Source: Flavobacterium sp.
Lineage (GTDB): Bacteria > Bacteroidota > Bacteroidia > Flavobacteriales > Flavobacteriaceae
Direction of reading: 5' to 3'
Length of the DNA stretch: 9,489 nucleotides
Assembly: GCA_023253295.1 (NCBI GenBank)
Contig: JALRGZ010000213.1
Location: 1-9,489 of the forward strand
Of the stretch, positions 6,305-9,489 are shown in pieces. Position numbers and translations under genes: made by a program. Every line of letters starts with the position of its first letter. Within the stretch, counting starts at the first letter, position 1. The notes below the pieces were generated by a model, which searched no databases, had not been told where the DNA came from, and was given only the letters and a program-made list of their open reading frames with translations.

Positions 6305-8176
6305 ATGAAGAAAATCCTTTTACTCACATTAGTGGTCAATGCTTTTGCTGCGGTAGCCCAAAACGCTCCGTATTGGCAGCAGGCGGTGGATTATAAAATG
6401 GAAGTGTCTATGGATGTGGAACACTTTCAATACAATGGGAAACAAGAATTGATTTACACCAATAATTCTTCGGATACTTTAAAGAAGGTGTATTATCATT
6501 TGTATAATAATGCTTTTCAACCGGGAAGTGAAATGGCCGAAAGAGCCGATCATATTGTAGATGCTGATGGTCGAATGGTACGAAAAACCAAATTAGATGG
6601 AGTAGAAGTAAAAGTAAATCGCATCCAGCAATTACAAGCTAATGAAATTGGTTATCTTAAAGTTAGTAATTTCAAACAAGACGGAATTGCAGCAAAAGCA
6701 AAAACCATCGGGACTATTTTAGAAGTGGTTTTGGCTAAGCCAATTTTACCACATTCTAAAACAATGTTTACCTTAGATTTTGACGGTCAGGTGCCTTTGC
6801 AAATTCGTCGTTCGGGACGAAATAATGCAGAAGGTGTGGCACTTTCCATGTCGCAATGGTATCCTAAAATAGCCGAATTTGATTTTGAAGGCTGGCATGC
6901 TGATCCTTATATTGCTCGAGAATTTCACGGTGTTTGGGGTAATTTTGACGTGAAAATTACTATAGATAAAGACTATGTTTTAGGAGGCTCCGGTTATTTG
7001 CAAAAACCTAACAAAATTGGACATGGTTATCAGGATGCAGGTGTTGAGGTGCAATATCCAAAAAGAACTAAAAAATTAACCTGGCATTTTATAGCACCTA
7101 AAGTACATGATTTTACCTGGGCTGCCGATAAGGAATATCTGCATGATGTGGTCAAAGGACCTAATAATGTAGATTTACATTTCTTATATAAAAACAACCC
7201 TAAAATCATTGATAACTGGAAAAAATTACAGCCTTTAATGGTTAAGGTGATGGATTTTTATAATAAAAACATTGGTAACTATCCTTATAAGCAATATTCT
7301 TTTATCCAAGGTGGCGATGGCGGAATGGAGTATGCTATGTGTACTTTGATTTTAGGAAACGGAACTCTGGAAGGGATTTTTGGTACGGCAACACATGAGT
7401 TAGGACATTCCTGGTTTCAGCATATTTTAGCTTCTAATGAGTCCAAACATCCTTGGATGGACGAAGGTTTTACTACTTATGTGGAAGATTTGGCAGTGAA
7501 TGAAGTTTTGGGTAAGAATGCTAAAAATCCGTTTGAAGGAAATTATAAAGCCTATTATTCTTTGGTGAATTCGGGCAAAGAACAACCACAAACCACTCAT
7601 GGTGACCGTTACGATTTTAACAGATCGTATAGCATTTCATCTTATGTCAAAGGAAGTATCTTTTTGTCGCAATTGGGGTATGTAATTGGTCAGGATAAAT
7701 TGGCGGAAACTCTGAAAAGATATTATTATGATTTCAAATTCAAGCATCCTACGCCAAATGACATTAAACGTACTGCCGAGCGTGTTTCGGGAGCCGAATT
7801 GGATTGGTATTTAACCGATTGGACTGAAACGACTAATACCATTGATTACGGAATCAAAGCGGTTACTGAAAATGGGGTAAATACAGTAGTTAGTTTAGAA
7901 AGAATAGGCAGAATGCCAATGCCTATTGACATACAAGTAGAATACACAGATGGAACTGTAGAGACTTTTTACATTCCTTTGCGCATGATGTATTTTGAAA
8001 AATCGAATCCAAACCCTGCTATTAAAAGAACCGTTTTGAACGACTGGCCTTGGGCAAATCCAAAATACGATTTGACGATTCCAAAAGCGAAAAGCAGCAT
8101 CAAAAAAATAACCATTGATCCAAGCGGTTTAATGGCTGATGTCAAAGCAGAAAATAATAGTTATGAAGTGAAGTAA
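6305..8176 (+). CDS. Secreted M1 family zinc aminopeptidase
   Basis: This 623-residue protein is an M1 (gluzincin) metallopeptidase that would remove N-terminal residues from peptides outside the cytoplasm. The zinc site is HELGH (364-368) with Glu387 in WMDEGF, exactly the HExxH-x18-E arrangement. The N-terminus-binding GxMEN-type motif is present as GGMEYA (339-344), with Tyr in place of the usual Asn. Tyr447 in SSYVKGS is a candidate for the transition-state tyrosine. A signal peptide covers residues 1-18 (MKKILLLTLVV, AVA before Gln19), with no lipobox cysteine, so the product is periplasmic or secreted. The N-terminal beta domain covers about 20-250 and the catalytic domain follows; the protein lacks the long C-terminal helical domain of large M1 enzymes such as PepN. 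It follows the S8 protease by 62 bp, with a terminator in the gap, and no promoter motif is visible between them. Confidence 0.94.
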   Translation: MKKILLLTLVVNAFAAVAQNAPYWQQAVDYKMEVSMDVEHFQYNGKQELIYTNNSSDTLKKVYYHLYNNAFQPGSEMAERADHIVDADGRMVRKTKLDGVEVKVNRIQQLQANEIGYLKVSNFKQDGIAAKAKTIGTILEVVLAKPILPHSKTMFTLDFDGQVPLQIRRSGRNNAEGVALSMSQWYPKIAEFDFEGWHADPYIAREFHGVWGNFDVKITIDKDYVLGGSGYLQKPNKIGHGYQDAGVEVQYPKRTKKLTWHFIAPKVHDFTWAADKEYLHDVVKGPNNVDLHFLYKNNPKIIDNWKKLQPLMVKVMDFYNKNIGNYPYKQYSFIQGGDGGMEYAMCTLILGNGTLEGIFGTATHELGHSWFQHILASNESKHPWMDEGFTTYVEDLAVNEVLGKNAKNPFEGNYKAYYSLVNSGKEQPQTTHGDRYDFNRSYSISSYVKGSIFLSQLGYVIGQDKLAETLKRYYYDFKFKHPTPNDIKRTAERVSGAELDWYLTDWTETTNTIDYGIKAVTENGVNTVVSLERIGRMPMPIDIQVEYTDGTVETFYIPLRMMYFEKSNPNPAIKRTVLNDWPWANPKYDLTIPKAKSSIKKITIDPSGLMADVKAENNSYEVK

Positions 8177-8198
8177 TTTTTTTCTTCTAATAATAATT

Positions 8199-8232
8199 AA
8201 ACCCGACAGCTTTTTTGAAAGCTGTCGGGTTT
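8199..8232. terminator. Shared terminator between convergent genes
   Basis: A perfect 15-bp stem (AAACCCGACAGCTTT at 8199-8213 with 8218-8232) closes on a 4-nt loop. On the plus strand the downstream sequence TTTTGTTTTT gives a strong terminator, 22 nt after the M1 stop. On the minus strand the hairpin starts 14 nt after the stop of the small secreted-protein gene, followed by TTT then AATTATTATT, so it may end that transcript too, less efficiently. Confidence 0.92.
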
Positions 8233-8245
8233 TGTTTTTAGGTCA

Positions 8246-8746
8246 TTATCCCAGAATTATATTCGATTCCAAATTTGCGATCCTAAGTATTAATTTGTAT
8301 GCTTTTAAAAAAGCAGTTAGTTTTCTTTTGTCAGTATTATGGGTGGGATTGCTTACCTGAAAGGAAATTGATGAACCCATTGTGCCATACGATATAGTAC
8401 ATGCTTCGCCATCTAGGACTGAAGTATATAATTCAGTTATAATTTCTGACTGTTTAATTTTCTGTACAGCTTTCACGAGTTCATTGTACTGTGATTTTGT
8501 TATAATTAGTTCTCTATCTATAGATTTTCCAGATTCTTCTTTCTGAAGGGAGAGTGATTTTACTTTCAATTTATAGGTGTTGTCTGGGGTATGGTGAATA
8601 GAAATATTCACAGTGGTATTTATTGGTTTAATAGCTGAGCTATATCCTAAATTTATGAAGTTGATTTCTTGGCTTTGTGTTGTCAGCGATTGTAAAGCAA
8701 AAAACATAATATACAAGGCAGTAGAAATGTTTAATTGTTTTTTCAT
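8246..8746 (-). CDS. Small secreted protein of unknown function
   Basis: I do not recognise a family for this 166-residue protein. Residues 1-25 look like a signal peptide: a basic start (MKKQ), a hydrophobic core (ALYIMFFAL) and a TQS site before Gln26. The mature part of about 140 residues alternates beta-like stretches (VNISIHH, YKLKVKSLSL, CTISYGTMGSSISFQVS) with a charged helical region around residues 84-105 and a C-terminal helix around 141-157. The mature part has one cysteine, Cys116, so no disulfide within the chain. The product is probably periplasmic or secreted. It is a single gene, convergent with the M1 gene and divergent from the downstream lipoprotein gene. The antisense frame at 8613-8918 is a shadow. 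Confidence 0.75.
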   Translation of the reverse strand: MKKQLNISTALYIMFFALQSLTTQSQEINFINLGYSSAIKPINTTVNISIHHTPDNTYKLKVKSLSLQKEESGKSIDRELIITKSQYNELVKAVQKIKQSEIITELYTSVLDGEACTISYGTMGSSISFQVSNPTHNTDKRKLTAFLKAYKLILRIANLESNIILG

Positions 8747-8836
8747 GATTAAAATTTTAGTTAATGGTAATTGTTGTGTTTATAAATATCTTGTTATTCA
8801 GAGCATTTTACTCGTGATAATAAAGCCTATCTCTTA

Positions 8837-8844
8837 CAAATATA
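8837..8844 (-). promoter_or_regulatory. Possible -7 element for the small secreted-protein gene
   Basis: Read on the minus strand this is TATATTTG, an exact TAnnTTTG match about 90 nt upstream of the ATG at 8746. Transcription would start near 8830 and give a leader of about 84 nt. No TTTG-type box was found at the expected upstream spacing. Confidence 0.4.
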
Positions 8845-8915
8845 ATAAAAAACTTCTTACACTTATCGGTTGTTATTCTTTACTTAAAGAAGTGTACGAA
8901 ATTAGTTTTACTTTG

Positions 8916-8923
8916 TAACTTTG
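8916..8923 (+). promoter_or_regulatory. Predicted -7 element of the lipoprotein gene
   Basis: TAACTTTG is an exact TAnnTTTG match. Transcription would begin near 8929-8931, at or just before the first ATG (8931) and about 13 nt before the second (8943). No matching -33 box is evident. Confidence 0.55.
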
Positions 8924-8942
8924 CGGTTCAATGAAAATTAGG

Positions 8943-9489
8943 ATGAAAAACAAACTACTATATATTCTTGGTCTGCTGATTTTGATGGTTTCCTGTAAAG
9001 AAGAGGACAATCAAAAACGTTTGGCTGAAAATGCCAAAGATGCCAAAAAGAAAAAAGCCATTTTTGAAAACATTCAGAAAGGTTGGGATTTTTACGATGA
9101 ACCTATCAATGAGGCTACTGAAGAAAGTATAAAGACCTGGAATGAATTGCGTATGTTCATGCAGGAATTGGCACAAAAACCTAAAAAAACCATTGGCGCT
9201 TTTCAGCAAAAATCTGATGCGATTTCCAAAAAAGCCATGTCTTTGAGTACTAATATTCCGGAGTTGTTTAATAAACCACAAATCAAAAGCCGTATTTCGG
9301 TTTTGATTACCAAAGTCCGCTTGATGGATATGTACATTCATTTGGATAATATTCCGGATAAGAAAGTGGTGGAATTAGTGGGAGAAATCAATAAAGAATT
9401 GGCCACTTTGCAACGCCAAATAGATATTTTAACCGAGAAAAGTAAAATTCCGGTTGAAGAAGGAGAGGCAGAAATGCGAAGAATGATAT
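8943..9489 (+). CDS. Lipoprotein of unknown function (3' end outside window)
   Basis: The frame is open for 182 codons from the ATG at 8943 to the right edge, with no stop. The N-terminus is a lipoprotein signal peptide (MKNKLLYILGLLILMVSC) with Cys18 as the predicted lipidated residue. The next residues are KEED, resembling the lipoprotein export signal described in Bacteroidota as basic then acidic residues after the cysteine, which suggests surface display (inference). The mature part is strongly charged and predominantly helical, for example RLAENAKDAKKKKAIFENI and later VVELVGEINKELATLQRQI, which may form coiled coils; no enzymatic motif is visible and I do not recognise the family. An in-frame ATG at 8931 would add MKIR; 8943 is preferred because it leaves a short leader after the predicted transcription start. 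Confidence 0.8.
   Translation, partial: MKNKLLYILGLLILMVSCKEEDNQKRLAENAKDAKKKKAIFENIQKGWDFYDEPINEATEESIKTWNELRMFMQELAQKPKKTIGAFQQKSDAISKKAMSLSTNIPELFNKPQIKSRISVLITKVRLMDMYIHLDNIPDKKVVELVGEINKELATLQRQIDILTEKSKIPVEEGEAEMRRMI

Noticed and set aside
8613..8918. 101-residue plus-strand frame
   Set aside because: It overlaps the start of the small secreted-protein gene and the following promoter region; the opposite strand has the signal peptide and terminator.
8958..9341. 127-residue minus-strand frame rich in Phe
   Set aside because: It is antisense to the lipoprotein; the Phe and Leu runs mirror Lys and Glu codons of the real gene.

Overview
The window is AT-rich, its intergenic regions carry matches to the Bacteroidota sigma-factor motif (-7 TAnnTTTG), and no gene has a clear Shine-Dalgarno site. 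Together with a SUF-type Fe-S operon, an S8 lipoprotein protease, an M1 aminopeptidase and lipoproteins with Bacteroidota-style signal peptides, this points to a member of the Flavobacteriaceae, probably Flavobacterium or a close relative. This assignment rests on sequence style and protein recognition, not on a search.

Layout. 1-1373, minus strand: start of a suf operon, with a SufA/IscA-type carrier (982-1311) followed by sufB (852 to beyond position 1). A 176-bp divergent promoter region separates it from a plus-strand pair at 1488-3507: a DUF898/YjgN-like polytopic membrane protein built from about five repeats, and, 4 bp downstream, a membrane-anchored M48 zinc metalloprotease. A strong hairpin terminator closes this pair (3526-3571). 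3673-4533 encodes a metallo-beta-lactamase-fold hydrolase. 4611-6242 encodes an S8 (subtilisin-like) lipoprotein protease with a long insertion between catalytic Asp and His; its apparent upstream start at 4533 is probably wrong because a promoter motif lies between the two starts. A terminator follows, and 12 nt after its T-run comes a secreted M1 aminopeptidase (6305-8176). A shared hairpin (8199-8232) separates it from a convergent small secreted protein of unknown function (8246-8746, minus). The window ends inside a lipoprotein of unknown function (8943 onward, plus) with an acidic stretch after the lipid-modified cysteine.

How the genes relate. SufA and SufB belong to one pathway, Fe-S cluster assembly. 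The DUF898 protein and M48 protease look like a two-gene functional unit at the inner membrane, with unknown substrate. The S8 and M1 enzymes are both exported and could act in sequence on peptides (endo- then exo-cleavage), but only adjacency supports this. There is no mobile element, CRISPR array, tRNA, rRNA or phage gene, and no intergenic stretch above 300 bp. Most of the window is ordinary flavobacterial chromosome; the DUF898-M48 pair is the best candidate for an incompletely described system.
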